Origin: Clostridiales bacterium
Lineage (GTDB): Bacteria; Bacillota; Clostridia; Christensenellales; Aristaeellaceae
Direction of reading: 5' to 3'
NCBI GenBank assembly: GCA_016930575.1
Contig: JAFGGL010000002.1
Span: 1 to 50,427 of the forward strand
Length of the DNA stretch: 50,427 bases
Part shown: positions 1-9,488 of the stretch, in pieces
How the letters are laid out: every line of letters begins with the position of its first letter
Position numbering within the stretch: the stretch's first letter is position 1
The notes under the pieces: generated by a model
What the model saw: the letters and a program-made list of their open reading frames with translations, nothing else
The model's database searches: none
What the model was told of the DNA's origin: nothing
Position numbers and translations under genes: made by a program

Positions 1-1
1 C

Positions 2-1822
2 TGCTATCTGATGAAAAGTCACGGGGAGATTTTGTATATCGGCAAGGCGAAAAACCTGAAAAACCGCGTGCGCCAGTACTTCCATTCCCCGGAAGGCCAT
101 ACGCCGAAGGTGCGCGCGATGGTTGAGCGCGTGGATGATTTCGACATCCTGCTGTGCCGCACGGATTTCGAGGCGCTGACGCTTGAAAGCAACTTGATCA
201 AAAAACACCGGCCGTTTTACAATATCCTATTGAAGGACGACAAGCACTACCCCTACCTGTGCTACGATCCGGCGGAGATGTTCCCGCGGCTTACCGTCAC
301 GCGCGTCTATAATTCCAAAGACGGGAAGAAGTACTTCGGTCCCTACATCGGCGCGACCGCCGTACGGCAGGCGCTGGACGAGCTCGGGCGTTATTTCCCG
401 CTGCGCCGCTGTTCGCTTAAATTCCCGCTGAAAAGTCCCCGCCGCCCCTGCGTGTACTACGACACGGGGCAATGCTACGCGCCCTGCGCGAACCGGATCG
501 CCGAGGAAGCGTACGGGGAGATTCTTTCCAGGTCCGTCGCGTTTTTAAACGGCGATATCCGGCCCGTGCTCACGGAACTGCGCCAAAAGATGGCCGAGGC
601 CGCCGCCAGCATGGAGTACGAACAGGCGGCCATGTACCGCGACAAGATCGCGGACGTCGAAACCGTTTCCGAACATCAGCTCGCCATCCAGACCCGCTCC
701 GTGGAACAGGACATCGTCGCCGTGGCCGCGGACGAGATCGACGCGGTGGTGCAGCTGGTGCACATCCACCACGGGCGCATGGAGGACGGGCAGCATTTCC
801 TATTGGAAAACCAGGGCGGCGATACGGCGGCGGAGATCCTGTCCGCCTTCATCCCCCAGTATTACGGCGAAGACCGCATGATTCCCCGCGAGGTGCTTCT
901 GCAGGCGGATATCGAAGATGCCGGCGAAATGGAACGGCTTTTACGCGAAAGGCGCGGCGCGGCGGTCACGCTGCACAGCCCGCAGCGCGGCGAGAAACGC
1001 AGGTTGGTGGATATAGCAAAAAAGAACGCCGAGGATGTGCTTGTAAAGCATCAGCAGAACAAGCAGATCAGGTTCCGGCGCACGACGCAGGCCATGCGGG
1101 AGCTGAAGGACGCGCTCTCCCTGCCCACGCTCCCCCGACGCATCGAGGGCTACGATATCTCCAACACCCAGGGCAGCCTTTCCGTCGGCTCCATGGTCGT
1201 GTTCGAACAGGGCGCGCCCAACAAAAAGCAATACCGCCATTTCCGCATCAAGACCGTGGAAGGCGCCAACGACTTCGCCTCGATGGAGGAAGTGCTACGC
1301 CGCCGCTTCACGCACGGGCTTGCCGAACGGAAGGAACGCGAAGAACAGGAACTACCGGCAGACGAGGGGCGCTTCTCGCGCTTCCCCGATATGATACTCA
1401 TCGACGGCGGTCCGCAGCAGCTTGCCTTCGCAAGGCGCGCCATGCGCAGCTGTGGCGTGGACCTGCCGATGTTCGGGCTCGCCAAGCGCAACGAGGAACT
1501 GTTTATTCCAAACCGTGAGGACCCCATTGTCTTAGATAAACGCAGCCAGGGCCTGCATCTTCTCCAACGCGTGCGCGACGAGGCGCACCGTTTCGGCATC
1601 ACGCACCACCGCGCGCTGCGCGGGAAGGCCGGGCTGAAAAGCGAGCTGAGCTCCATCGCGGGCGTCGGCGAAAAGCGCAAGGTCGCGCTGCTGCGCGCCT
1701 TCAAAAGCGTGTCCGCCGTCTTCGCCGCAAGCAAGGACGAACTGCTGGCCGTGGACGGCATCACCGAGGCCGTAGCCCGGGCCATTGTAAACTATAGTCA
1801 TAAAAGAAAAAAAGACGGATAA
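2..1822 (+). CDS. uvrC: Excinuclease ABC subunit C (5' end outside window)
   Basis: UvrC makes the dual incision in nucleotide excision repair after UvrAB has marked a lesion. The reading frame is open to the left edge, and the visible protein (606 residues) begins inside the GIY-YIG domain: the residues CYLMKS precede ILYIGKAKNLKNR, so only roughly the first 10-15 residues are missing and the ATG at 11 is not the true start. A UVR motif (MEYEQAAMYRDKI) lies about a third of the way in, followed by the RNase H-like endonuclease half (GYDISNTQGS, with ILIDGG further on) and C-terminal helix-hairpin-helix repeats (IAGVGEKRK, VDGITEAVARAI). Length and domain order are normal for the family. uvrA and uvrB are not in the window. 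Identity is very secure. Confidence 0.97.
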   Translation, partial: CYLMKSHGEILYIGKAKNLKNRVRQYFHSPEGHTPKVRAMVERVDDFDILLCRTDFEALTLESNLIKKHRPFYNILLKDDKHYPYLCYDPAEMFPRLTVTRVYNSKDGKKYFGPYIGATAVRQALDELGRYFPLRRCSLKFPLKSPRRPCVYYDTGQCYAPCANRIAEEAYGEILSRSVAFLNGDIRPVLTELRQKMAEAAASMEYEQAAMYRDKIADVETVSEHQLAIQTRSVEQDIVAVAADEIDAVVQLVHIHHGRMEDGQHFLLENQGGDTAAEILSAFIPQYYGEDRMIPREVLLQADIEDAGEMERLLRERRGAAVTLHSPQRGEKRRLVDIAKKNAEDVLVKHQQNKQIRFRRTTQAMRELKDALSLPTLPRRIEGYDISNTQGSLSVGSMVVFEQGAPNKKQYRHFRIKTVEGANDFASMEEVLRRRFTHGLAERKEREEQELPADEGRFSRFPDMILIDGGPQQLAFARRAMRSCGVDLPMFGLAKRNEELFIPNREDPIVLDKRSQGLHLLQRVRDEAHRFGITHHRALRGKAGLKSELSSIAGVGEKRKVALLRAFKSVSAVFAASKDELLAVDGITEAVARAIVNYSHKRKKDG

Positions 1823-1862
1823 GCGCCTTTATTCTCAAAAAATCATGTTATACTGTTAATAT

Positions 1863-2070
1863 AGCGCTGACGCGCTTCGATAAAGTAGTTTCACTACTTT
1901 ATCGAGTCTGCACCTCGACCTTGTTCGTTTCTCTCACGGTCAGGTCTCGGTGTAAGGAACCTTTACTTCGTGAAGTTCCGAAACCACCGCGCATGTCGCT
2001 GGTTTCGGATTAAAAGTCGAAGGGTGCGACCCTTCGACGCATCCCAAAGGTTTTAGTTGTCTTCAGCGCT
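1863..2070. repeat. Hairpin-rich foldback element between uvrC and radA
   Basis: The 275-base spacer between uvrC and radA holds no gene but a chain of inverted repeats. An outer pair AGCGCTGA (1863-1870) and TCAGCGCT (2063-2070) encloses a 13-bp perfect stem with 3-nt loop (1877-1905), a 9-bp stem with its arms at 1978-1986 and 2000-2008, and a 10-bp perfect stem with GCG loop (2016-2038). A weaker long pairing (cacc-gacc with ggtc-ggtg) lies between about 1911 and 1953. There is no clear U-tract, so this is more than a simple terminator. It may be a miniature foldback element or a structured RNA. Confidence 0.6.
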
Positions 2071-2097
2071 TTCAGCATAGCTGGAAAGGATAAACAT

Positions 2098-3471
2098 TTG
2101 GCCAAAGAGAAGACCATTTTCGTGTGTGCGGCCTGCGGGTATCAGGCGCCGCGCTGGCTGGGCCAGTGCCCGGATTGCGGCGCTTGGAACACCTTTGAGG
2201 AGCATGCGCCTTCCGCGGCGCAGGCCGTGGGCAAAACCGCCGAAAAGGCGGCGCGCTACCGTATGCCGGTCTCCGACGCGGTGCTGTTGAACACGGTTGA
2301 CGACGCGAAGGAAAACCGCGCTTTGACCGGCAATGAGGAGCTCGATAGGGTGCTCGGCGGCGGGCTTGTGGAAGGCAGCGTCACGCTTTTGGGCGGCGAG
2401 CCGGGCGTGGGCAAATCCACGCTGCTTTTGCAGGTGGCGGCGGAACTCGGCGCGTCCAGGCAGGTGCTCTACGTCAGCGGCGAGGAAAGCGTCCGCCAGA
2501 TCAAGATGCGCGCCAAACGCCTCGGCATCAAGCAGAACAAGCTCTACGTGCTGGCCGAAAACGGCGTGGAGAGCATTTTGGAAAAGTGCGAGGCTATAGG
2601 CCCCGACGTGCTGGTGATCGACAGCATCCAGACCATGGTTTCATTAGACAGCGCTTCGGCGCCCGGCAGCGTGTCGCAGGTGCGGCAGAGCGCGTCGGCC
2701 GTCATCCGCCATGCCAAGACCACCGGGCTCTCGGTGTTCCTGGTCGGGCACGTCACCAAGGACGGCACGCTGGCCGGCCCGCGGGTGCTGGAGCACATGG
2801 TGGATACGGTGCTCTCGTTTGAGGGCGACCGGCAGCACGAGTACAGGCTGCTGCGCGCGACCAAGAACCGCTTCGGCAGCGTGAACGAACTCGGCGTGTT
2901 CGAGATGCGGCAGACGGGCATGTTCCCCGTGCCAAACCCCAGCGAAACGCTGCTTTCGCAGCGCGCGCGGGGCGCCAGCGGCAGCGTAGTGTTCTGCACG
3001 ATGCGCGGCACGCGCCCCATCCTCTGCGATCTGCAGGCGCTGGCCTCGCGCAGCTTCTATACCATGCCCAAACGCATGGTCGGGGGGCTGGATTCCGGCC
3101 GCGTAGCGCTGCTTCTGGCGGTGATGGAAAAGCGCGCGCGCAAGAAGCTCTACGACCAGGACGTGTACGTCAGCGTCGCCGGCGGCCTGGAACTGGACGA
3201 TCCCGCCGCCGACCTGGCCGTGTGCCTCGCCGTGGCCTCGAGCCTGGAAGGTTTCACCCTTTCGCAGAAGCTCTGTGTGATGGGCGAAGTCGGGCTTTGC
3301 GGCGAGGTACGCCCCATCGCAAACGCCGAACGCCGCGTGGCCGAGTGCATGCGGCTGGGTTTTACGGAGATCATCCTGCCCAAACAGAACCTCAAAAACC
3401 TGCCGCCCGTCAAGGGCGCTTCCGTCACCGGCGTGGATACGCTGATGCAGGCGCTGGCTGTGGTCCATTAA
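2098..3471 (+). CDS. radA: DNA repair protein RadA
   Basis: RadA (Sms) is a RecA-like ATPase that drives branch migration during recombinational repair. The 457-residue protein has the family's N-terminal four-cysteine zinc finger (C10, C13, C24, C27), a Walker A motif GEPGVGKS at 100-107, the diagnostic KNRFG motif at 256-260 and a C-terminal Lon-protease-like domain. The start is TTG, chosen because GGAAAGGA lies 7 bases upstream and MAKEKTIFVC matches the usual N-terminus. It is followed by yacL after 22 bases, probably as one operon. In Bacillus the c-di-AMP cyclase gene disA lies between radA and yacL; here it is absent. Confidence 0.97.
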   Translation: MAKEKTIFVCAACGYQAPRWLGQCPDCGAWNTFEEHAPSAAQAVGKTAEKAARYRMPVSDAVLLNTVDDAKENRALTGNEELDRVLGGGLVEGSVTLLGGEPGVGKSTLLLQVAAELGASRQVLYVSGEESVRQIKMRAKRLGIKQNKLYVLAENGVESILEKCEAIGPDVLVIDSIQTMVSLDSASAPGSVSQVRQSASAVIRHAKTTGLSVFLVGHVTKDGTLAGPRVLEHMVDTVLSFEGDRQHEYRLLRATKNRFGSVNELGVFEMRQTGMFPVPNPSETLLSQRARGASGSVVFCTMRGTRPILCDLQALASRSFYTMPKRMVGGLDSGRVALLLAVMEKRARKKLYDQDVYVSVAGGLELDDPAADLAVCLAVASSLEGFTLSQKLCVMGEVGLCGEVRPIANAERRVAECMRLGFTEIILPKQNLKNLPPVKGASVTGVDTLMQALAVVH

Positions 3472-3493
3472 CGGGAGAGGAGAGGAACGCGCT

Positions 3494-4654
3494 ATGAAGA
3501 AATCCAAATGGCTCGCCAATATGCTCCGGCTGCTCATCACGCTAGCCGGCGCGGGCATCGGCGCGGCCGTCGCCGCGGCGGTCCGGCCGTTTCTGGAAAG
3601 AGCCTATCCCCACGCGTTCTCCGGGCAGGACGGCATCATCATCCTCTACATCGTCCTGTGCTCGCTGGGCGCGGTCATCCTGTTCGCGTTTTCCTACTCC
3701 ATCATGCTGCGCGTGATGCGCCTGTCGGGCGTCATCGAACGCCGCTGGACGAGCATGCCAACGCGGCAGATTTTTCTCTCCGCGATGGGGCTGATCGTCG
3801 GGCTGAGCGTGGCGGCGCTGTTGCACCTGCTCATCCTGTCCGTCGGCCCGAGCCTTTTAACCGTGTCCATCTCGGCGATCGTGTACGTAGTGCTGGGCAC
3901 CGTGGGCATGCGCATCGGCTATCAGCGCTATTCCTCCAAACCTTCCCGCCGCAGCCGCAAGCACCGCGACGCGCTCAATATGATCCTGGATGATTCCATA
4001 GCCGAGGACGACGACGCGTTAGGCGAACCCGCCGCCAGTATCCCGCCGAAGGTGCTGGACACCTCGGTGCTCATCGACGGGCGTATCCTGGATATCGCGG
4101 CCACGGGGTTTCTGGAGGGCGAACTGGTGATCGCCGAATTCGTGCTGGACGAGCTCCGCCACATCGCCGACAGCGCCGATACCCTGAAGCGCACGCGCGG
4201 CCGCCGCGGGCTGGACATCGTCAAACAGCTGCAAAGCGAGCTCAAGGAGCGCGTCGTCATCCGGGAGCGGAGCGGCGACGACGCGGGCGAGGTGGACGTG
4301 CAGCTGCTCAAACTCTGCCAGGCCGTGGGCGGCGTGGTGGTGACCAACGACTATAACCTCAACAAAGTCGCGCGGATCTCGGGCGTGAAAGCGCTCAATA
4401 TCAACGATCTGGCCAACGCGCTCAAGCCCATGCTCGCCACGGGCGAGGAGATCACCGTGGAGATCGTGCGCGAAGGCAAGGAAGCCGGGCAGGGCGTGGC
4501 GTACCTGGACGACGGCACGATGATCGTGGTCGACCAGGCGCGGCAGCTGGTGGGCCGGAAAGCCGACGTGGTGGTGTCCACGGTGCTGCAGACCAGCGCC
4601 GGGCGCATGATCTTCGCGGCCATAAAAAACGGCGCTGCCGGAAAGGACAGCTGA
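3494..4654 (+). CDS. PIN/TRAM domain membrane protein (YacL family)
   Basis: A 386-residue membrane-anchored PIN-domain protein of the YacL family; its biological role is not established. About four hydrophobic segments fill residues 10-140. A PIN nuclease-like domain follows at about 185-310, with the acidic residues expected for metal binding (D189 in VLDTSVLIDG, D268, D286 in VTNDYN). A TRAM domain, a predicted RNA-binding fold, occupies about 318-378. A good ribosome site (GGGAGAGGAGAGG) precedes the ATG. It sits between radA and a threonine aldolase gene whose GTG start lies 2 bases after this stop, so the three are probably cotranscribed. Between the membrane part and the PIN domain is a basic, then acidic linker (145-180). 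Confidence 0.92.
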   Translation: MKKSKWLANMLRLLITLAGAGIGAAVAAAVRPFLERAYPHAFSGQDGIIILYIVLCSLGAVILFAFSYSIMLRVMRLSGVIERRWTSMPTRQIFLSAMGLIVGLSVAALLHLLILSVGPSLLTVSISAIVYVVLGTVGMRIGYQRYSSKPSRRSRKHRDALNMILDDSIAEDDDALGEPAASIPPKVLDTSVLIDGRILDIAATGFLEGELVIAEFVLDELRHIADSADTLKRTRGRRGLDIVKQLQSELKERVVIRERSGDDAGEVDVQLLKLCQAVGGVVVTNDYNLNKVARISGVKALNINDLANALKPMLATGEEITVEIVREGKEAGQGVAYLDDGTMIVVDQARQLVGRKADVVVSTVLQTSAGRMIFAAIKNGAAGKDS

Positions 4655-4656
4655 GC

Positions 4657-5688
4657 GTGATACTCTTCCAGAGCGACTATCAGGAAGGCGCGGACGCAAA
4701 AGTGCTGGCGGCTTTGCAGGCGACCAATGCCTTGCAATCCCCCGGCTACGGCGACGACGCGCTGACGGCGAAGGTGAAAGACCAGATCCGTGCGCTGTGC
4801 AGGGCCCCCGAAGCCGGCGTGCATTTTTTTGTCGGCGGCACGCAGGCAAACCTCACCGTCATCGCCGCGGCGCTGCGGCCCTTCGAGGGCGTGATCAGCT
4901 CCGACCTCGGGCATATCAACACGCACGAGACCGGCGCGGTGGAAGCCACGGGGCACAAGGTGCTCGCGCTCCGGCATACGCAGGGCAGGATCTCGGCCGA
5001 ACAGATCCGGACCGCGTATGACGCGCATACCGGCGATGTGAACCACGAGCACAGCGTGCGCCCCGCGATGGTCTACCTGAGCCATCCCACGGAACTCGGC
5101 ACGCTGTATACGCGGCATGAACTCGACGCCATCCATGCGGTAGCAAAAGCCTGCGGGCTGAAACTGTTCCTCGACGGCGCGCGGCTTGCCTACGGCCTGG
5201 CCGCGGAGGAGGAGGTGGATCTCCCCTATCTGGCAGGCATTTGCGACGCCTTTACCATCGGCGGCACGAAATGCGGCGCGCTTTTCGGCGAGACTGCCGT
5301 GCTGAAAAACGCCGCGGACTGGCCGCACTTCCGCTACCACATCAAGCAGCGCGGGGCGCTGCTGGCCAAGGGGCGGCTGCTGGCGGTGCAGTTCCAAACG
5401 CTGCTGGCGGACGGCTACTATATAGAACTCGGCCGGGAAGCCAACCGGAAGGCGCAGCGGCTCAAGCAGGCGTTCTTAGGCAAGGGGTACCAATTGCTGG
5501 CCGACACCAAAACCAACCAGATCTTCCCCGTCCTCCCCAACGGCGCGCTGGAAACCCTTCAAAAAACATTTGCGTTCGCGTTTTGGGAGGCCGTGGATTC
5601 CGCGCATACCGCCGTCCGCATCTGCGTCGGCGTCACGACGCCGGAGGAAAACGTCCTGGCTTTACACAGCGCTCTGGAAGCCTTATAA
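4657..5688 (+). CDS. Low-specificity threonine aldolase
   Basis: A PLP-dependent enzyme that cleaves threonine/allo-threonine to glycine and acetaldehyde. The 343-residue protein has the fold-type I pattern: ETGAVEATG near the N-terminal third, LDGARL in the cofactor-binding aspartate region, and FTIGGTKCG with the Schiff-base lysine at K205. The start is GTG, only 2 bases after the yacL stop, with GGAAAGGA upstream, which suggests translational coupling. Length is normal for the family (about 340). Placement with radA and yacL appears to be a chance operon rather than a pathway link. Substrate preference (L- versus allo-threonine) cannot be told from sequence. Confidence 0.93.
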   Translation: MILFQSDYQEGADAKVLAALQATNALQSPGYGDDALTAKVKDQIRALCRAPEAGVHFFVGGTQANLTVIAAALRPFEGVISSDLGHINTHETGAVEATGHKVLALRHTQGRISAEQIRTAYDAHTGDVNHEHSVRPAMVYLSHPTELGTLYTRHELDAIHAVAKACGLKLFLDGARLAYGLAAEEEVDLPYLAGICDAFTIGGTKCGALFGETAVLKNAADWPHFRYHIKQRGALLAKGRLLAVQFQTLLADGYYIELGREANRKAQRLKQAFLGKGYQLLADTKTNQIFPVLPNGALETLQKTFAFAFWEAVDSAHTAVRICVGVTTPEENVLALHSALEAL

Positions 5689-5772
5689 TGGCTCATGTTT
5701 CACCGTTCTGCCCAAAACCATGGAAAACCATGGAAAATTCGCAGAAAATTGTGATATATTTTAAATTTTTCC

Positions 5773-5801
5773 TTGACAATGTAATAATTTTGTAATATTA
5801 T
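5773..5801 (+). promoter_or_regulatory. Sigma-A promoter for the SH3 protein gene
   Basis: TTGACA at 5773-5778 and TATTAT at 5796-5801 are separated by exactly 17 bases in an unusually AT-rich stretch of this GC-rich genome. The start codon is about 80 bases downstream. Confidence 0.8.
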
Positions 5802-5879
5802 CAGGCTGAGAATCTATCTGTGCCTGTCATAGTACATGATTAAGATAATGAAATCATACGGAAACGGGGAGACACCAGC

Positions 5880-8432
5880 ATGAAAACAATGATGCGCAGC
5901 GGGAAAACCATTCGCAGAGGCGTTTCGCTCCTGTTAACGGTGAGTTTGTTGATCGCCCTCCTGCCGACGATTGCCGCCGCCGAAACGACGCCCGGCGCGT
6001 ACGGCATCGTGACGGTCACGGCTAAAAACGTCGTCATCCGCGTAACTCCCGGCGGAACGAGAACGGGGTATTTCGCCCAACCCGGCGACTATCCCATGAT
6101 CGGCCCGTCCATCGAGGTAGGCGGCGTCACCTGGTACAACCTGCAAACGGACAGGACGTCGGGCTACGTGCACGGTGATTACGCCCATTGCGATTACGGC
6201 GGCGCGGGCATGCCGCCCACTGATAAAACCTACGTGAAGCTCCTCGCAGGTACCACCCTGTATAAAGGCAACGACGCAGAGCACCCCGAAGAGACAGGCG
6301 GAGTGCGGGATGAATATCCGGCATTTGCCGGTGAGATCCTGCAACTGGACGGTTCTTCCTATTCCGCCACCTACAACAGCTCGACGGACGATTATATCAA
6401 CCTGTACTGGCACAACGACGTGTACCATACCCTCTATACCGCCGGGTTTGCCACGGGCATTTTAACAACGGACAATTTGAACGCGAACATCGCCAACGTA
6501 ACCTGGCAAGAGTCTACCGCCTGTCTGTTCCGCGACAATACCTTCGAGGGCGATTACCTGACGCACGCGCTGCAGGCCGCGCTGAGCCTGCTGGAATACT
6601 ACGACGACGACGTGGACGGCTTCTACGGCTCCAACACGGAAGCGGCCGTACAGGAATTCCGCGGAGACAACGGGCTGCCGGCTTCCGACGACGCCAACGA
6701 GGATGTATTCGAAAAAGCATTCGAGCAGGCCACCGACAGGCTGGACTACATCCGCTCCAACCCCGGCCTCGGCGGCGATACGGGCGGTTCCGGCACAACG
6801 CCGGCCAATACCATCACGACCACCGTGGACAAGCTGCGCATCCGCAAATCATACTCGACAAGTTCCGCCTATCTCGGCATGATTCCAAACAAGGGGACGG
6901 TGCTTGACTACACCGCCACCCATTTGAACGGCGCGGTCACCTGGTACTACATCAAGTACAACGGCACCTACGGCTGGGTCATGGGCACCTATGTGGAGGA
7001 GAGCTCTTCATCGGGCGGCTCCAGCACCGAGATCACCGATTACGGCACCGTGACTATCACTAAAAAGCTGGTTACGATCCGTACCTCCCCCAACGGCTCG
7101 CGCTCGGGCTACCATGTGAACACCGGCGACGTCTGCACGATGATCGGGCCTTCCGCCGAAGCCGGCGGCTATACCTGGTACCACATCCGTAGCGAATACG
7201 GCCGCGAAGGCTATGTGCGCGGCGACTGCGCCGATGCCGATTTCGGCAGCGCGGGCATGCCGGACACGGAAAAGAAGTACGTGCTTCTCAAAAACGGCAT
7301 GTCGATCATAGCGGGCCATCCTTCCGCCCCGGGCGCTACGGTCAACATCACCAGCGATACCGTGCTGCAGCTGAAGACCGGAAATTCCTATACGTACAGC
7401 AGCACGGCCTACATCGACTTGTATTATGATAACGGTACGGAATATCATACCCTCTATAACGCCGACCTGATCGAAGGGAAGATGACCACCGACGACCTGA
7501 ACAAATACATCATCAACACGATCTGGCCCCAAGGCCTGCCGACCGGCGAACAGGCCGGCGAGAACTTGACCGACGAACATCGCGCCAACGACATCTACGT
7601 GCACGCCATCCAGGCGGCGCTGTTCGAACTGGGGCTGTACACCGATAAAGTGGACGGCATCTACGGCTCGAATACGGCGGACGCCGTACATGCCTACAAA
7701 ACCATCTACGGAATTACTCCGATCAACTATGTCATCGACGATGCGGACAGCATTGACCTGTTCGACGCCGGCATGACCGCGCTGGAGGCAAAGCGCACCG
7801 GCGGCGGATCCGGCGGCGTAGAGGACGTGGGCGATTTCGGCACGTTCAGCACCGTAAAGAAAGGCTCCTGGGCCGAAGTGGACGGCGGCAGCCGCTCCCT
7901 GTTCCCCAAGGGCACCGTGGCGACTGTGATGTCCGCGAAGCCTCCCTATCAGGTGTTCCGCGTTTACCGCTGGTCCGGTTCCAGGCACGCCGACGTCGTC
8001 ACCTACAATACCACCGATACCGCCGTGCTGTGCGCCATCCTTGGATTCACCTATAGCAGCGCCACTCCCAGCTCCGGCGACCTCACCAATATTAAAAACT
8101 CCGGAGACCAGGATTGGCCGGATTACACCTGGCCGAAGTTCCGCTGGGGCGGAACCACCCATATCGGCGACTACAAGATCCCCGTCTGGGTGAACCTGAA
8201 CGGCACCGTGTACTGCGCCAGCATCTACGTCATCCCCCACGGGTATAACGGCACGAGCAGTTTCTCAAAATCCAAGAGAGACGGCGACTATTACTACAAT
8301 TGGAACAACATGTACGGCATGATGTGCCTGCACTTCTACGGCAGCACCACGCACGGAACGGGCGTCGTGGATCCCACGCATGCGTCCAACATCAACTACG
8401 CCTACAACCACCGCAGCGAAATTCCCGATTAA
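5880..8432 (+). CDS. Secreted SH3 / peptidoglycan-binding repeat protein
   Basis: An 850-residue exported cell-wall protein of unknown activity. A signal peptide is clear (basic start, hydrophobic core, TIAAAETTP cleavage region near residue 35). The body contains an internal duplication: residues about 40-285 and 385-645 share the order bacterial SH3 module (VTVTAKNVVIRVTP / VTITKKLVTIRTSP), a short beta-rich segment (AGMPPTDKTYV / AGMPDTEKKYV), and a PG_binding_1-like helix bundle (VDGFYGSNTEAAV / VDGIYGSNTADAV). Another SH3 module lies at about 300-378. The last 190 residues form a separate conserved-looking domain ending in a C816-x-H818-F...THG...DPxH motif that could bind metal or be catalytic, but I do not recognise it. 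It has its own promoter and a terminator, so it is monocistronic. Confidence 0.85.
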   Translation: MKTMMRSGKTIRRGVSLLLTVSLLIALLPTIAAAETTPGAYGIVTVTAKNVVIRVTPGGTRTGYFAQPGDYPMIGPSIEVGGVTWYNLQTDRTSGYVHGDYAHCDYGGAGMPPTDKTYVKLLAGTTLYKGNDAEHPEETGGVRDEYPAFAGEILQLDGSSYSATYNSSTDDYINLYWHNDVYHTLYTAGFATGILTTDNLNANIANVTWQESTACLFRDNTFEGDYLTHALQAALSLLEYYDDDVDGFYGSNTEAAVQEFRGDNGLPASDDANEDVFEKAFEQATDRLDYIRSNPGLGGDTGGSGTTPANTITTTVDKLRIRKSYSTSSAYLGMIPNKGTVLDYTATHLNGAVTWYYIKYNGTYGWVMGTYVEESSSSGGSSTEITDYGTVTITKKLVTIRTSPNGSRSGYHVNTGDVCTMIGPSAEAGGYTWYHIRSEYGREGYVRGDCADADFGSAGMPDTEKKYVLLKNGMSIIAGHPSAPGATVNITSDTVLQLKTGNSYTYSSTAYIDLYYDNGTEYHTLYNADLIEGKMTTDDLNKYIINTIWPQGLPTGEQAGENLTDEHRANDIYVHAIQAALFELGLYTDKVDGIYGSNTADAVHAYKTIYGITPINYVIDDADSIDLFDAGMTALEAKRTGGGSGGVEDVGDFGTFSTVKKGSWAEVDGGSRSLFPKGTVATVMSAKPPYQVFRVYRWSGSRHADVVTYNTTDTAVLCAILGFTYSSATPSSGDLTNIKNSGDQDWPDYTWPKFRWGGTTHIGDYKIPVWVNLNGTVYCASIYVIPHGYNGTSSFSKSKRDGDYYYNWNNMYGMMCLHFYGSTTHGTGVVDPTHASNINYAYNHRSEIPD

Positions 8433-8466
8433 GGGAACAGGCAAACCAATAGTATAGCGCAACGCG

Positions 8467-8490
8467 CCCCGCATCCAAACGGATGCGGGG
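8467..8490. terminator. Convergent terminator
   Basis: A perfect 10-bp stem (CCCCGCATCC / GGATGCGGGG) with an AAAC loop lies between the converging SH3-protein and rpiR-type genes. The U-tract is poor on both strands, so its efficiency is uncertain. Confidence 0.6.
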
Positions 8491-8526
8491 CTGGTTCATG
8501 CGTTTCTAGCCGCAATGATATTCATG

Positions 8527-9330
8527 CTATCCCTTTGCGCATATCCCCGCGAAGAGCAGGTCGATGATCCCTGTCTGCGCAAGCCGCACATAGGAATGGT
8601 CGCCGGCAACGATGTTGGAACGGCTCAGAGCCGACAGGCATACGTCGGAAATCTCCTTGAGCATGGAATTGCCGATCCCTGTGATCGATATAATGACCGC
8701 GCCGTGGGCCTTGGCATACTTTACGGCGTTGAGAACGGATTCGGTCTCGCCGGAAACGGAGATCGCCAAAATGGTGATGTCGTCGTTTTTGTTTTGTTCC
8801 GCCATGTAAAAGTCGCGCTCGGGATCGGTGCAGAGGTTGATGCGCATGCCCAGCTTCCGGAAATTATGCTGCGCAAGCCGGGCTACCATCGCCGAGCCGC
8901 CGACGCCGAAGATCTCGATGTAGCGGGCGCGCCGCAGAATGTCTATGGCCCTTTTCAGATCCTCGTCGTTCAAATAGCCCATCGTATCCTGAACGGACTG
9001 CAATATGCTGTAGGTTACCTTTTGTTTGACTACGGCGATATCGTCGCCCTGTGCGATATCCGTGTTATCAGGCGGCCCGGTACCGGGCCCCAGGGTCTTT
9101 GCCAGCGAGATCTTCAGGTCCTTTAGCCCGCGATAGCCGACGCGATGACAGAACCGCACAACCGTAGGCGCGCTTACCTTGCTGTCATAGGCAAGCTCCG
9201 CAAGGGAATAATCCAGCGTCTTGTTCAGGTTGGCGAGTATCACGTCCGCCACCCTGCGGTCGGCGGCAGGCAATTGATCGTAACAGGCGCGTATCTTGAT
9301 TTCGCACTCTGATGTCCTGGCTATATTCAC
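8527..9330 (-). CDS. MurR/RpiR family transcriptional regulator
   Basis: A 267-residue sugar-phosphate-responsive regulator. The N-terminal helix-turn-helix (SLAELAYDSKVSAPTVVRFC) is typical of RpiR, and the C-terminal SIS domain (YIEIFGVGGSA, AISVSGETESV) binds a phosphorylated sugar ligand. The frame stays open much further upstream, but that part is antisense of the aldolase gene. I chose the GTG at 9330 because AAAGGA lies 8 bases upstream and because a good promoter lies just before it. It is the last gene in the same direction after the aldolase/ABC operon but has its own promoter, so it probably regulates that operon. The ligand is unknown. Confidence 0.93.
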   Translation of the reverse strand: MNIARTSECEIKIRACYDQLPAADRRVADVILANLNKTLDYSLAELAYDSKVSAPTVVRFCHRVGYRGLKDLKISLAKTLGPGTGPPDNTDIAQGDDIAVVKQKVTYSILQSVQDTMGYLNDEDLKRAIDILRRARYIEIFGVGGSAMVARLAQHNFRKLGMRINLCTDPERDFYMAEQNKNDDITILAISVSGETESVLNAVKYAKAHGAVIISITGIGNSMLKEISDVCLSALSRSNIVAGDHSYVRLAQTGIIDLLFAGICAKG

Positions 9331-9370
9331 CCTATTCGTCCTTTCGTCATCATCCCCGCGAAGCATATTC

Positions 9371-9399
9371 AGTATATTCAAAGCGCGGCGGAACGTCAA
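9371..9399 (-). promoter_or_regulatory. Promoter of the RpiR gene
   Basis: On the minus strand TTGACG (9394-9399) and TATACT (9371-9376) are spaced by 17 bases, about 40 bases upstream of the chosen GTG start. Confidence 0.75.
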
Positions 9400-9488
9400 A
9401 CCGGAAAACAACGAAATAAGACGGCAGCCCGGGAAAATCCGAACCATCCCTTTGTATTTCGTATACGCAAGCGCGGGAAAAATATACC

